Assembly: GCA_023428085.1 (NCBI GenBank)
Contig: JAEYZK010000153.1
Span: 1 to 9,816 of the forward strand
From: Pseudomonadota bacterium
GTDB lineage: Bacteria > Myxococcota > Myxococcia > Myxococcales > Anaeromyxobacteraceae
Reading direction: 5' to 3'
DNA: 9,816 nt
The notes under the pieces are model-generated. The model saw only the letters and a program-made list of their open reading frames with translations. It was not told the origin of the DNA and searched no databases. Shown here piece by piece: positions 1 through 6,882 of this stretch. Position 1 is the first letter of the stretch. Each line of letters starts with the position of its first letter. A program made the translations under genes and the position numbers.

Positions 1-414
1 ACCAAGCTGGAGCTGGGCGAGCAGGAGGCGGCGCTGGCCATCACCACCATCCGGGAGGAGCTCGTGCGCCGCGGGAAGGTCGCGGTGATCGCCGTCTCCG
101 ACTCCCACGGGGAGCTCGTCTCGCTCCTCCGGATGGACGGCGCGCCGCTCCCGTCGGTCCTCGTCGCGACCCGCAAGTGCCTCACCGCCGCCCGGGAGCG
201 CGCCGCGACCTTCGACGTCGGCCAGGGGTTCAAGTCCAACGGCTGGCAGCTCTCCAACAGCGACCCGGCCTTCACCGGCTGGGGCGGCGGCGTCCCGGTC
301 CGGGTGAAGGGCGAGGTGGTGGGTGCGATCGCCGTGAGCGGCCTCTCGCAGGAGGAGGACGCGGAGCTGGCCGAGCTGGGCGGGGCGAGGATCGTCGCGT
401 CGGTGGGCGGATGA
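1..414 (+). CDS. GlcG/HbpS-type heme-binding domain protein (DUF336), 5' end outside window
   Basis: The reading frame is open from base 1 and ends at TGA 412-414, giving 137 visible residues. Members of this family are about 135-150 residues long, so only a few N-terminal residues should be missing. Visible family hallmarks are a first strand ending in VSDSHGELV (about residues 32-40), then RMDGAPLPS (44-52), a helix with ATRKCLTAA, and a late GGGVPVRVKGEVVGAIAVSG segment followed by an acidic EEDAELAELG helix. HbpS binds heme in Streptomyces. GlcG is encoded beside glycolate oxidase genes, but its biochemical role is not settled. No oxidase or heme gene is visible here, so no pathway is assigned. 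An internal GTG at 64 is not a credible start because the family's first helix lies upstream of it. The family call is confident; the function is not. Confidence 0.85.
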   Translation, partial: TKLELGEQEAALAITTIREELVRRGKVAVIAVSDSHGELVSLLRMDGAPLPSVLVATRKCLTAARERAATFDVGQGFKSNGWQLSNSDPAFTGWGGGVPVRVKGEVVGAIAVSGLSQEEDAELAELGGARIVASVGG

Positions 415-465
415 GCGCGGATCCGAGGGAGGGGGGCGGCACGCCGCCTTGAATCGGGAGTGAAC

Positions 466-1212
466 ATGTGGACCCTCGAGATCAAGGAGATGTCCTGGGT
501 GGAGCACACCCGCGAGGAGGTGGACTTCATCGTGGCGGCGCTCGGGCTGCGCGGCGGTGAGCGCGTCCTCGATCTCGCGTGCGGATTCGGCCGGCACTCC
601 CTCGAGCTGGCGCGGCGCGGGTTCTCCGTCCTGGGCGTGGACGTCACCGCCGCCTACGTCGAGGACGCGCGGGCCTCGGCGCGGGCCGAGGGGCTCCGGT
701 GCGAGTTCGTCCAGGCGAGCGTGCTCGACGTCCGGTACCGCGCGGAGTTCGACGTCGTGCTCAACCTGGCGGACGGTGCGATCGGTTACTTCCCGACCGA
801 GGAGCAGAACCTCGCGATCTTCGACGGCGTCGCCGCCGCGCTGCGCCCCGGCGGCGGGCACGTCCTCGGGGTGTGCAGCGCCGACCACGCCCGCAAGCAC
901 TTCCCGAAGCGGCACTGGGAGGCGGGCTCGAAGCGCCTCTCCCTGTCCGACCTCCGCTGGAACGAGGCCACGCGGCGGATGCTCTACCGCGGCCACCTGT
1001 TCGAGTACGGCAAGCCCCTCCCGGCGATCTCGGACACGTTCCCCGAGCGCGACGACCCCGGAACGCGCCTCTTCGGCGAGGAGGAGCTGCGCGGCGTCCT
1101 CGCCGACCGCGGGCTCGACGTCGTGGGCGCGTACGGTGCGTACGACGTCGCCGTGCCTGCCTCGCCCGAGCGGCTCATGCTGGTACTTGCGTCGCGGAAG
1201 CGCGGCGGGTGA
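466..1212 (+). CDS. Class I SAM-dependent methyltransferase
   Basis: This 248-residue protein has a Rossmann-fold methyltransferase core. Motif I is RVLDLACGFGRHS at residues 33-45 (SAM-binding glycine loop), the acidic end of strand 2 is Asp59 in VLGVDV, a QASVLDV segment at about 83-89 carries the motif II/III acidic residue, and FDVVLNLADGAIGYF at 95-109 is the strand-4 region with the catalytic neighbourhood. An RPGG turn precedes strand 5. The C-terminal half (RHLF-like and FPERDDPGTRLF segments) is probably the substrate-recognition part, but it does not identify a substrate. I chose ATG 466 because GGGAG at 456-460 lies 5 bases upstream; a GTG at 460 in the same frame would overlap that site and add two residues. 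It lies 51 bases after the GlcG-like gene, so co-transcription is possible. The substrate is unknown (small molecule, lipid or RNA all possible). Confidence 0.88.
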   Translation: MWTLEIKEMSWVEHTREEVDFIVAALGLRGGERVLDLACGFGRHSLELARRGFSVLGVDVTAAYVEDARASARAEGLRCEFVQASVLDVRYRAEFDVVLNLADGAIGYFPTEEQNLAIFDGVAAALRPGGGHVLGVCSADHARKHFPKRHWEAGSKRLSLSDLRWNEATRRMLYRGHLFEYGKPLPAISDTFPERDDPGTRLFGEEELRGVLADRGLDVVGAYGAYDVAVPASPERLMLVLASRKRGG

Positions 1213-1562
1213 CGGGCGCGACCGCAGAGGAAGTCCTCGCGGCGGCTCGACCTCCTCCTCGCGAGCGATGCGCGGAAGAAGGGGCTGGTGGCGAAGCCGC
1301 GGAAGACAGCTGCTTCGAGCCCCCCGGACCCTTCATCGCGCTACGTCCCCGTCGACGTCCGCCGCGAGGTCTGGACGCGCGACGCCAGTGGTGCCAGTGG
1401 CCGCTCGAGTCGGGCGGCATCTGCGGCTCGACCCTCCGCCCGGAACTCGACCACGTTCGCCCGTGGGCGCGGGGTGGGGCGACGACAGCCGACAACCTCC
1501 GGGTCCTCTGCGACTTCCACGACCAGCTCGCGGCGCGAGAGGCGTACGGACGCCGGAGCTGA
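1209..1562 (+). pseudogene. HNH endonuclease C-terminal remnant with two compensating frameshifts
   Basis: Three stretches of one HNH endonuclease family appear in order but not in one frame. Frame 3 gives TGATAEEVLAAA (1212-1247). Frame 1 then gives LDLLLASDARKKGLVAKPRK (about 1249-1305) and RYVPVDVRREVWTRD (up to 1383). Frame 3 resumes with CQWPLESGGICGS, ELDHVRPWARGG, DNLRVLCDFHD and ends at TGA 1560-1562. The HNH core is visible: DH in ELDHV, Asn in ADNLR, and a final CDFHD where the family usually has HN. The first shift needs one extra base (or two lost) near 1240-1250; the second needs one lost base near 1380-1392. The large N-terminal half usual in these proteins is absent, because the sequence upstream is the methyltransferase. 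Frame 3 alone is open from GTG 1209, whose GTGA overlaps the methyltransferase stop, so a 117-residue chimeric product could still be made. I judge it a degraded fragment. Sequencing error is the alternative. Confidence 0.72.
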
Positions 1563-1753
1563 AAGTGCTCGTCCTTCGACCTCACGACCCGATACTCGGA
1601 CTTCGTCCCCGACCGGATGGTTCCCCAAGACGTGCCTCGGGTGCGGCCTGTCGGACTACTCTCCGGCTGGCCACGGGCTCTTCGACGGACTCGCCTGTCT
1701 CACGGGCTCGTTCGTGTGGGGAGCACGGCTCGCTCCACCCTCGGCTCGCAGGC
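1563..1753. other. Convergent spacer without a recognised gene
   Basis: These 191 bases lie between the 3' ends of the plus-strand HNH remnant and the minus-strand LD-carboxypeptidase gene. Frames that stay open across it are low-complexity, Arg/Ser/Pro-rich translations typical of G+C-rich noncoding sequence. A weak inverted repeat (GGAGC 1720-1724 with GCTCC 1732-1736, 7-base loop) lies just past the carboxypeptidase stop but has no T-tract. I see no tRNA signature or transposon end. Confidence 0.55.
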
Positions 1754-2716
1754 TCACGACACCACGCCCCCCGCCCCCCGCTCCGCCCACCCCGTGAACA
1801 GGACGCGCGGCGGCCCCGGCTCGCCCGGCGCCGGCGCGACCAGCCGCGCCCGCGCGCCGAGCGGCAGCGCGAAGTTGGCGTCCTCGTGGCCGAAGGGGAG
1901 CCCCTGGACGGCGGGCACGCCCAGCTCGGCGGCCCACTCGCGCACGACGTCCTCGCCCCGGACGCCCTGGGCGTCACAGCCCGTGAACTGGCCGAGCGCG
2001 ATCCCGACGACGCCCTCCAGCGCGCCGGCGAGCCCGAGCTGCGTCAGGTAGCGGTCGAGCCGGTACGGCTTCTCGTCCACGTCCTCGATCGCCAGGATCG
2101 CGCCGGCGAGGCGGGGCAGGAGGCCGGTGCCGCAGAGGTGGGCGAGCAGCGTGAGCGAGCCGCCGAGGAGCGGGCCCTCCACCACGCCGGGCCGGATCAC
2201 GGCCGCCCCGGCGAGCCCGGCGCCCGGGCGCGGCGCCCCGTCCCCCGCGGCCGCCGGGCCCTGCGTCAGGAGCGCGGCCAGGTGCTCGATCGCGGCGGCG
2301 GGCGCGCGGCCGAGCTGGGTGAGGACGGGGCCGTGCACGGTGGCCAGGCCGGCGCCGTTGAGCACCGCGTGGAGGGCGGTGATGTCGGAGAACCCGACGA
2401 GCACCTTGGGGCGGTCCACGAGCGGCGCCGGATCGACGCCGCGCAGGATCCGCATGGTCCCGTAGCCGCCGCGGGCGCAGAAGATCGCCCGCGCGTCCGG
2501 ATCGGCCACCGCCTCGCGCCACTCCCCGAGCCGCCGCGCGTCGTCGCCGGCGAGGTACCGGCGCCGCGAGAGCATGTCCTCGCGGTGGCGAGGCACCAGC
2601 CCGAGCCGGTCGCGCAGCGCGGCGAGGCCCTTTGCCAGCAGCTCGGGGTCGAAGGGGCTCGCCGGGGCGATCACCCGCACCACGTCGCCGCGCGAGAGGA
2701 GTCCGGGGACGATCAC
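1754..2716 (-). CDS. ldcA: LD-carboxypeptidase (muramoyltetrapeptide carboxypeptidase, peptidase family S66)
   Basis: The 320-residue product fits the usual 300-340 residues of LdcA-type enzymes. These remove the terminal D-alanine from muropeptide tetrapeptides during peptidoglycan recycling; the related MccF cleaves microcin C. The N-terminal strand DVVRVIAPASPFD (11-23) and RGGYG (82-86) are typical. By family knowledge the catalytic triad is Ser-Glu-His: Ser110 in VGFSDITALH, Glu211 in LAIEDVDEKPYRLDRYL, and His277 in LPFGHEDANFALPLG. All three are present, so the enzyme should be active. No signal peptide is seen, consistent with a cytoplasmic enzyme. I chose GTG 2716 (reading leftward) because residues further upstream are a Pro/Arg-rich shadow and the family begins just before the RGDVV segment. 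There is no Shine-Dalgarno sequence before this GTG. It is divergent from acsA and appears monocistronic. A broader S66 peptidase specificity cannot be excluded. Confidence 0.9.
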   Translation of the reverse strand: MIVPGLLSRGDVVRVIAPASPFDPELLAKGLAALRDRLGLVPRHREDMLSRRRYLAGDDARRLGEWREAVADPDARAIFCARGGYGTMRILRGVDPAPLVDRPKVLVGFSDITALHAVLNGAGLATVHGPVLTQLGRAPAAAIEHLAALLTQGPAAAGDGAPRPGAGLAGAAVIRPGVVEGPLLGGSLTLLAHLCGTGLLPRLAGAILAIEDVDEKPYRLDRYLTQLGLAGALEGVVGIALGQFTGCDAQGVRGEDVVREWAAELGVPAVQGLPFGHEDANFALPLGARARLVAPAPGEPGPPRVLFTGWAERGAGGVVS

Positions 2717-2722
2717 AGCGGG

Positions 2723-2751
2723 AGGATAGCTGTGGGTCGGGCGGGGGTAAA
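2723..2751 (-). promoter_or_regulatory. Candidate sigma-70-type promoter for the LD-carboxypeptidase gene
   Basis: On the minus strand a TTTACC hexamer (2751-2746) and a TATCCT hexamer (2728-2723) are separated by 17 bases, each matching 4 of 6 consensus positions. A start site about 7 bases after the -10 would fall on the GTG start codon itself, implying a leaderless mRNA. This agrees with the missing Shine-Dalgarno sequence. The matches are imperfect and the call is tentative. Confidence 0.35.
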
Positions 2752-2921
2752 CGGCGCGGGCCGGAGGCGCGGACCGAGCTGGGGGCGGAATCGGGTCGGC
2801 GCGGGCTCGGGCTCGTTCGCGGGGGAGGCCCCACCCGGGCCGGGTGCCGCCCCGACCGCCGCGACAATGTTTCGCGCCCGGAGCACGGCCAGACATCCAC
2901 CGGCGTCGCGGACGCCTCGAG

Positions 2922-2926
2922 AGGAG
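2922..2926 (+). promoter_or_regulatory. Ribosome binding site of acsA
   Basis: AGGAG lies 5 bases before ATG 2932. It decides the start codon of acsA in a frame that stays open well upstream. Confidence 0.8.
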
Positions 2927-2931
2927 CCACC

Positions 2932-4830
2932 ATGAGCCCGAGGGCGCAGGAGCTGGAGGGCGAGATCTTCCACCCGTCCGCGGAGGTCGTCGCCGGTGCC
3001 CGCGTCAAGGACTGGGACGCGACGGCCCGCAAGGCGCTCGAGGACCCCGACGCGTTCTGGGCGGCCGAGGCCGAGGAGCTCGAGTGGTTCAAGAAGTGGG
3101 ATCGGGTCTGCGACGCGAGCGAGAAGCCCTTCTACAGGTGGTTCAAGGGCGGGCAGTGCAACATCGTCCACAACGCGCTCGACCGGCACCAGAAGACGCA
3201 CCGGAAGAACAAGCTCGCCCTGGTCTGGGTGGGCGAGAACGCCGAGGTCCGCACCTACTCGTACTTCGCCCTCAACCGCGAGGTGAGCCGCTTCGCGAAC
3301 GTGCTCAAGGCGATGGGCGTGAAGAAGGGCGACCGGGTGACGATCTACATGCCCCGCGTCCCCGAGATCGTCATCGCCATGCTCGCCTGCGCGAAGGTGG
3401 GCGCGATCCACTCCGTGGTCTACGGCGGGTTCTCGGTGGACTCGCTCCAGGGCCGGATCGAGGACTCCGAGTCGCGCGTCGTCATCACCGCCGACGGCGG
3501 GTTCATGAACGGCAAGACCGTCGAGCTCAAGAAGACCGTGGACGACGCGGTCCGCCGCTGCCCGACGGTGGAGACGGTGATCGTCGTGCAGCGGACCGGC
3601 CACGAGGTGCGGATGGAGCCGGGCCGGGACTACTGGTACCACGAGCTCATGAAGCTCCCGCTCGCGGCCAACCGCTGCGAGACGGAGGTGATGGACGCGG
3701 GGGACCCGCTGTACATCCTCTACACCTCGGGCACGACCGGGAAGCCGAAGGGGCTCGTCCACGGCCACGGCGGCTACATGGTCGGGATCTACTCGACGCT
3801 CAAGTACGTCTTCGACCTGCGCGACGAGGATCGCTACTGGTGCGCGGCCGATCCCGGCTGGGTGACGGGCCACTCGTACATCGTGTACGGGCCGCTGCTC
3901 ATGGGCGCGACCGGCTTCATGTACGAGGGCGCGCCGACGTTCCCGTACCCGAACCGCTGGTGGCAGCTCGTCGAGAAGTACGGGATCACGGTCCTCTACA
4001 CCGCCCCGACCGCCATCCGCGGGCTCATGCGCTTCGGCGAGTCGTGGCCCAACCGCCACGATCTCTCCAGCCTGCGGCTCCTCGGCTCCGTGGGCGAGCC
4101 GATCAACCCCGAGGCGTGGAAGTGGTACCACCGCGTCATCGGCAAGGGCCGCTGCCCGATCATGGACACGTGGTGGCAGACCGAGACCGGCATGTTCCAG
4201 ATCACGCCGGTGCCCTCGATGCCGCTCAAGCCGGGCTCGGCGACGCGGCCGTTCTTCGGCCAGCAGGCGTCGATCCTCGACGAGCACGGCAAGCCCGTGC
4301 CCGACGGCGAGGAGGGCTTCCTGACGCTCGACCGGCCCTGGCCCGGGATGGCGATCACCATCTACAAGGACCCCGAGCGCTTCGTGACGCAGTACTGGTC
4401 CAAGTACCCCGGCCGCTACATGGCGGGCGACTCCGCCAAGCGCGACAAGGACGGGTACTACTGGGTCATCGGCCGGACCGACGACGTCATCAAGGTGTCG
4501 GGCTATCGCCTGGGCACCGCCGAGATCGAGAGCGCGCTCGTCTCGCACCCCGCCGTCGCCGAGGCGGCGGTGATCGGGCTGCCGCACGAGGTGAAGGGCC
4601 AGGCGATCCACGCCTACTGCCTGCTGCGCCAGGGGTTCAAGGCGTCGGACGATCTCGCGGAGGAGGTGCGGACGCACGTCGCCCAGCACATGGGCCCGAT
4701 CGTGCGGCCGGAGCGCGTCGTGTTCGTGGACGCGCTCCCCAAGACGCGCTCGGGGAAGATCATGCGGCGCGTCCTGAAGGCCCGCGCCCAGGGCCTGCCC
4801 GAGGGCGACACCTCGACGCTGGAGGAATAG
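2932..4830 (+). CDS. acsA: Acetyl-CoA synthetase (AMP-forming acetate--CoA ligase)
   Basis: This 632-residue enzyme converts acetate, ATP and CoA to acetyl-CoA, AMP and diphosphate through an acetyl-adenylate, in the cytoplasm. The N-terminal acyl-CoA synthetase cap (FWAAEAEELEWFKKWDRV, from residue 43) is followed by the AMP-binding domain: P-loop YTSGTTGKPKG at 264-274, GEPINPEAW from 388, and DTWWQTETG at 412-420. The double Trp includes the Trp that restricts the acyl pocket to short chains, favouring acetate over longer acids. Asp500 (GDSAK), Arg515 (GRTDDVIKVSGYR) and Arg526 match the ATP-binding positions of Salmonella Acs. The C-terminal domain ends in PKTRSGKIMRR; Lys609 is the catalytic lysine that protein acetyltransferases modify in Salmonella. 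The family is usually about 650 residues; this one is slightly short but complete. ATG 2932 is set by AGGAG 5 bases upstream. Propionate use is possible but less likely. Confidence 0.95.
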   Translation: MSPRAQELEGEIFHPSAEVVAGARVKDWDATARKALEDPDAFWAAEAEELEWFKKWDRVCDASEKPFYRWFKGGQCNIVHNALDRHQKTHRKNKLALVWVGENAEVRTYSYFALNREVSRFANVLKAMGVKKGDRVTIYMPRVPEIVIAMLACAKVGAIHSVVYGGFSVDSLQGRIEDSESRVVITADGGFMNGKTVELKKTVDDAVRRCPTVETVIVVQRTGHEVRMEPGRDYWYHELMKLPLAANRCETEVMDAGDPLYILYTSGTTGKPKGLVHGHGGYMVGIYSTLKYVFDLRDEDRYWCAADPGWVTGHSYIVYGPLLMGATGFMYEGAPTFPYPNRWWQLVEKYGITVLYTAPTAIRGLMRFGESWPNRHDLSSLRLLGSVGEPINPEAWKWYHRVIGKGRCPIMDTWWQTETGMFQITPVPSMPLKPGSATRPFFGQQASILDEHGKPVPDGEEGFLTLDRPWPGMAITIYKDPERFVTQYWSKYPGRYMAGDSAKRDKDGYYWVIGRTDDVIKVSGYRLGTAEIESALVSHPAVAEAAVIGLPHEVKGQAIHAYCLLRQGFKASDDLAEEVRTHVAQHMGPIVRPERVVFVDALPKTRSGKIMRRVLKARAQGLPEGDTSTLEE

Positions 4831-4849
4831 GCCCGAAAAAAACCCGGGC
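4831..4849 (+). other. Short hairpin with an A7 loop after acsA
   Basis: GCCCG (4831-4835) can pair with CGGGC (4845-4849) around a loop holding seven consecutive A bases. It begins right after the acsA stop. The 5-bp stem and lack of a following T-tract make it a weak attenuator or processing site rather than a clear terminator, so read-through into the next gene is likely. Confidence 0.3.
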
Positions 4850-4866
4850 GAGACACCCCAGGATCG

Positions 4867-6117
4867 GTGAGACTCCCCGGGCTCATGGGTTCCGACCTGC
4901 CGCTCTGGAAGCGTCCGCGCGCGCGCCTGCTCGCGCCCGCGATCGCCATGTGGGGGCTCGTCCTCACGCTCGTCGTGTTCGCGGCGCCGGTGATCCTCCC
5001 CTTCATCCTCTCGGCCCTCGCGGCCTACGTCATCGACCCGGTCATCGCGCGGATGCACCGGCTGCGGATCCGCGGCCAGACCATCCCGCGCTGGACCGCC
5101 GTGCTGGTCGTGTACGTCGTGCTCGGCGCGCTCGTCTGGGTGGTCGCGGTCTCGATCATGCCGCAGGTCTACCGCGAGGCGGTGCGCGGGCTGACCGAGC
5201 TGCGGGACTTCCTCGGCGGGCTCACCCCGGAGCGGATCGAGGAGTGGGCCCGGTCCATCGACGCGTACCTGAAGCGCCACGGCATCCCGCTCGACGTCGC
5301 CCCGGGCGACGGGCAGCCGGAGTCCACCTTCAGCGTGGACATCTCGAAGGGCATCGCCGACGTCCTGCACGACGCGTCGCGCGGGCTGCGCGGCCAGCTC
5401 GGCGACGTGGTGGCGCTCTCCCGCAGCCTGATCGCGGGCGCGTTCCGCGCGATCTTCTTCGTCATCCTCTTCTTCATGCTGACCGCGTTCCTCTCCATGG
5501 ACGCGCCGCGGATCCTCCGCTGGTGGGAGTCGCTGGTGCCGGGGAGCCACCGGAGCGAGTTCCGCCGCCTCCTGCACGGCATCGACGTCGGGCTCTCCGG
5601 CGTCGTGCGCGGCCAGCTCACGATCATGCTCGTGAACGGGGTGCTCACCCTCGTCGGGCTCCTCCTCCTCAAGGTCCCGTTCGCGTACGCGCTCGCCTTC
5701 CTCGCCACGATCCTCTACGTCATCCCGTTCTTCGGCACGTTCATCTCGTCCGTCCCGATCGTGCTCCTCGCGCTCGGCGCCGGCGGGCCCACGAAGGCGC
5801 TCCTCGCCCTGGCCTGGATCATCGGGATCCACGCGCTCGAGAGCTACGTCCTGAACCCGAAGATCATGGGCGACGCTGCCCGCATCCACCCCGTCCTCAT
5901 CGTGCTCGCCCTGGTGGTCGGCGAGCGCAGCGCCGGCATCGCCGGCGCGCTCCTCGCGGCGCCGGTCATGAGCGTCTTCGTGGCCGTGTTCCGCTTCCTC
6001 CACCGCAAGCTCGACGAGCTGGACGCACGCGCCGCAGCCCAGCCCGATCGTCCTCCCCTGGCGGCGCCGGTCCCGGCCACGACGGAGCCGGCCGAGAAAG
6101 GTCGAAGCACCTCATGA
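4867..6117 (+). CDS. AI-2E/PerM-family transporter (UPF0118)
   Basis: This 416-residue inner-membrane protein has the family's arrangement. A hydrophobic hairpin lies near the N-terminus (about residues 20-58, including LVLTLVVFAAPVILPFIL), then a third segment (VLVVYVVLGALVWVVAV, about 80-96). A soluble amphipathic stretch of roughly 90 residues follows (about 100-190), then a cluster of C-terminal segments. The most conserved signature, ESYVLNPKIMGDAARIHPV, starts at Glu325 and leads into GERSAGIAGALLAAPV. Family members include TqsA, linked to AI-2 export, and Na+/H+ antiporters; substrate cannot be read from sequence, and no luxS or lsr genes are nearby. I chose GTG 4867, which has AGGA 4-5 bases upstream; ATG 4885 would drop six residues and has no ribosome site. 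It starts 36 bases after acsA and its stop overlaps the next gene's start, suggesting one operon. Confidence 0.88.
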   Translation: MRLPGLMGSDLPLWKRPRARLLAPAIAMWGLVLTLVVFAAPVILPFILSALAAYVIDPVIARMHRLRIRGQTIPRWTAVLVVYVVLGALVWVVAVSIMPQVYREAVRGLTELRDFLGGLTPERIEEWARSIDAYLKRHGIPLDVAPGDGQPESTFSVDISKGIADVLHDASRGLRGQLGDVVALSRSLIAGAFRAIFFVILFFMLTAFLSMDAPRILRWWESLVPGSHRSEFRRLLHGIDVGLSGVVRGQLTIMLVNGVLTLVGLLLLKVPFAYALAFLATILYVIPFFGTFISSVPIVLLALGAGGPTKALLALAWIIGIHALESYVLNPKIMGDAARIHPVLIVLALVVGERSAGIAGALLAAPVMSVFVAVFRFLHRKLDELDARAAAQPDRPPLAAPVPATTEPAEKGRSTS

Positions 6118-6872
6118 GAGCCCTCACCATCGCCGCCCTGACGCTGGCGCTCGCGCGCCCCGCGTTCGCCGCGGACCCGCAGCAGAAGCCGCCGGCCAAG
6201 CCCGCCGCGCCGGCGCCCGCGAAGAAGGCCGACCCGGACAAGGCGCTCCGGGACATCGGCCTCTCCATCGGCAAGAGCCTCGAGAGCCTCGGCCTCTCGA
6301 GCGCCGAGGCCGAGAAGGTCATCGCCGCCATCCGCCAGGGCATCTCCGATCCGTCCAAGCTGACGCAGGACCAGGAGACGATGGAGAACATCAACTCCTT
6401 CGCCCGCGCGCGGATGGAGCAGAAGGCCCAGAAGGACAAGGCCAAGGGCGACGCGTACGTCGCCGAGCAGGCCAAGCAGAAGGGCGCCGTCAAGACGGCG
6501 GGCGGCGCGATCGTCATCCCGCTGAAGGAGGGGACGGGCGCGAGCCCCGGGCCGTCGGACAAGGTCAAGGTGCACTACACCGGGACCCTCGTGAACGGCG
6601 CGACCTTCGACGACTCGCGCAAGCGGAACGAGCCGGCGGAGTTCTCGCTCCAGGGCGTGGTCCCGTGCTGGACGCAGGCGCTCCAGAAGATGAAGGTGGG
6701 CGGGCGCGCCAAGGTGGTCTGCCCCTCCGACCTCGCCTACGGCCCCCAGGGCCGGCCGAACATCCCGGCCAACTCCGTCCTCAACTTCGACATCGAGCTC
6801 CTCGAGGTGACGAAGGCGCCGCCGGCGCAGCTGGCGCCGCCCCCGCCCTCGCCGCTCAAGCCGCAGAAGTAG
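6114..6872 (+). CDS. Exported FKBP-type peptidyl-prolyl cis-trans isomerase (FkpA/Mip-like)
   Basis: This 252-residue protein has a Sec signal peptide (MRALTIAALTLALARPAFA, likely cut after Ala19), a Pro/Ala/Lys-rich linker (22-42), and a helical N-terminal domain (about 43-130) like the dimerisation domain of FkpA and Mip. The FKBP domain spans about 138-231. Active-site positions known from FKBP12 are present: Tyr155 (HYTG), Phe165 and Asp166 (FDDS), Val182-Val183 and Trp186 (VVPCW), Tyr209 (AYG), and Phe in LNFDIELLEV. It should catalyse prolyl isomerisation and chaperone folding in the periplasm. A Pro-rich tail (from 232) follows. There is no lipobox Cys, so it is predicted soluble. ATG 6114 sits inside the ATGA overlap with the upstream gene's stop, implying translational coupling; its own Shine-Dalgarno is poor (GAAAGG about 12 bases upstream). 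Confidence 0.92.
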   Translation: MRALTIAALTLALARPAFAADPQQKPPAKPAAPAPAKKADPDKALRDIGLSIGKSLESLGLSSAEAEKVIAAIRQGISDPSKLTQDQETMENINSFARARMEQKAQKDKAKGDAYVAEQAKQKGAVKTAGGAIVIPLKEGTGASPGPSDKVKVHYTGTLVNGATFDDSRKRNEPAEFSLQGVVPCWTQALQKMKVGGRAKVVCPSDLAYGPQGRPNIPANSVLNFDIELLEVTKAPPAQLAPPPPSPLKPQK

Positions 6873-6882
6873 CGACCGGCCC

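Larger units (their letters stand above)
2717..2931. other. Divergent intergenic region between ldcA and acsA
   Basis: These 215 bases separate two divergently transcribed genes and must hold promoters for both. The ldcA-side candidate is listed separately. On the acsA side, the most A+T-rich patch is GACAATGTTT at 2863-2872, where GACAAT matches 4 of 6 positions of a -10 element. I see no convincing -35 at the right distance and no sigma-54 (GG-N10-GC) site upstream of it. No operator-like palindrome stands out. Confidence 0.5.

Noticed and set aside
1720..1736. GGAGC/GCTCC inverted repeat as a terminator for the LD-carboxypeptidase gene
   Set aside because: The stem has only 5 bp with a 7-base loop and no T-tract. 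It is suggestive by position only, so it is not listed as a separate terminator.
2863..2868. GACAAT as the -10 box of acsA
   Set aside because: It matches 4 of 6 positions, but no acceptable -35 lies 16-18 bases upstream.
557..2935. A 792-residue plus-strand frame across the methyltransferase, HNH remnant and carboxypeptidase region
   Set aside because: It overlaps two confident genes on opposite strands and is low-complexity Arg/Ser/Ala sequence with no domain.
2713..6003. A 1096-residue open frame on the minus strand opposite acsA and the AI-2E-family gene
   Set aside because: It is antisense to two clear protein families and translates to repetitive Arg/Glu/His/Val-rich sequence, typical of the reverse complement of G+C-rich genes.
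2844..6113. Long plus-strand frame running through acsA and the AI-2E-family gene into the FKBP gene
   Set aside because: Only its last part (from ATG 6114) is protein-like, with a signal peptide and FKBP fold. The rest is an Arg/Gly/Pro-rich shadow of genes in another frame.
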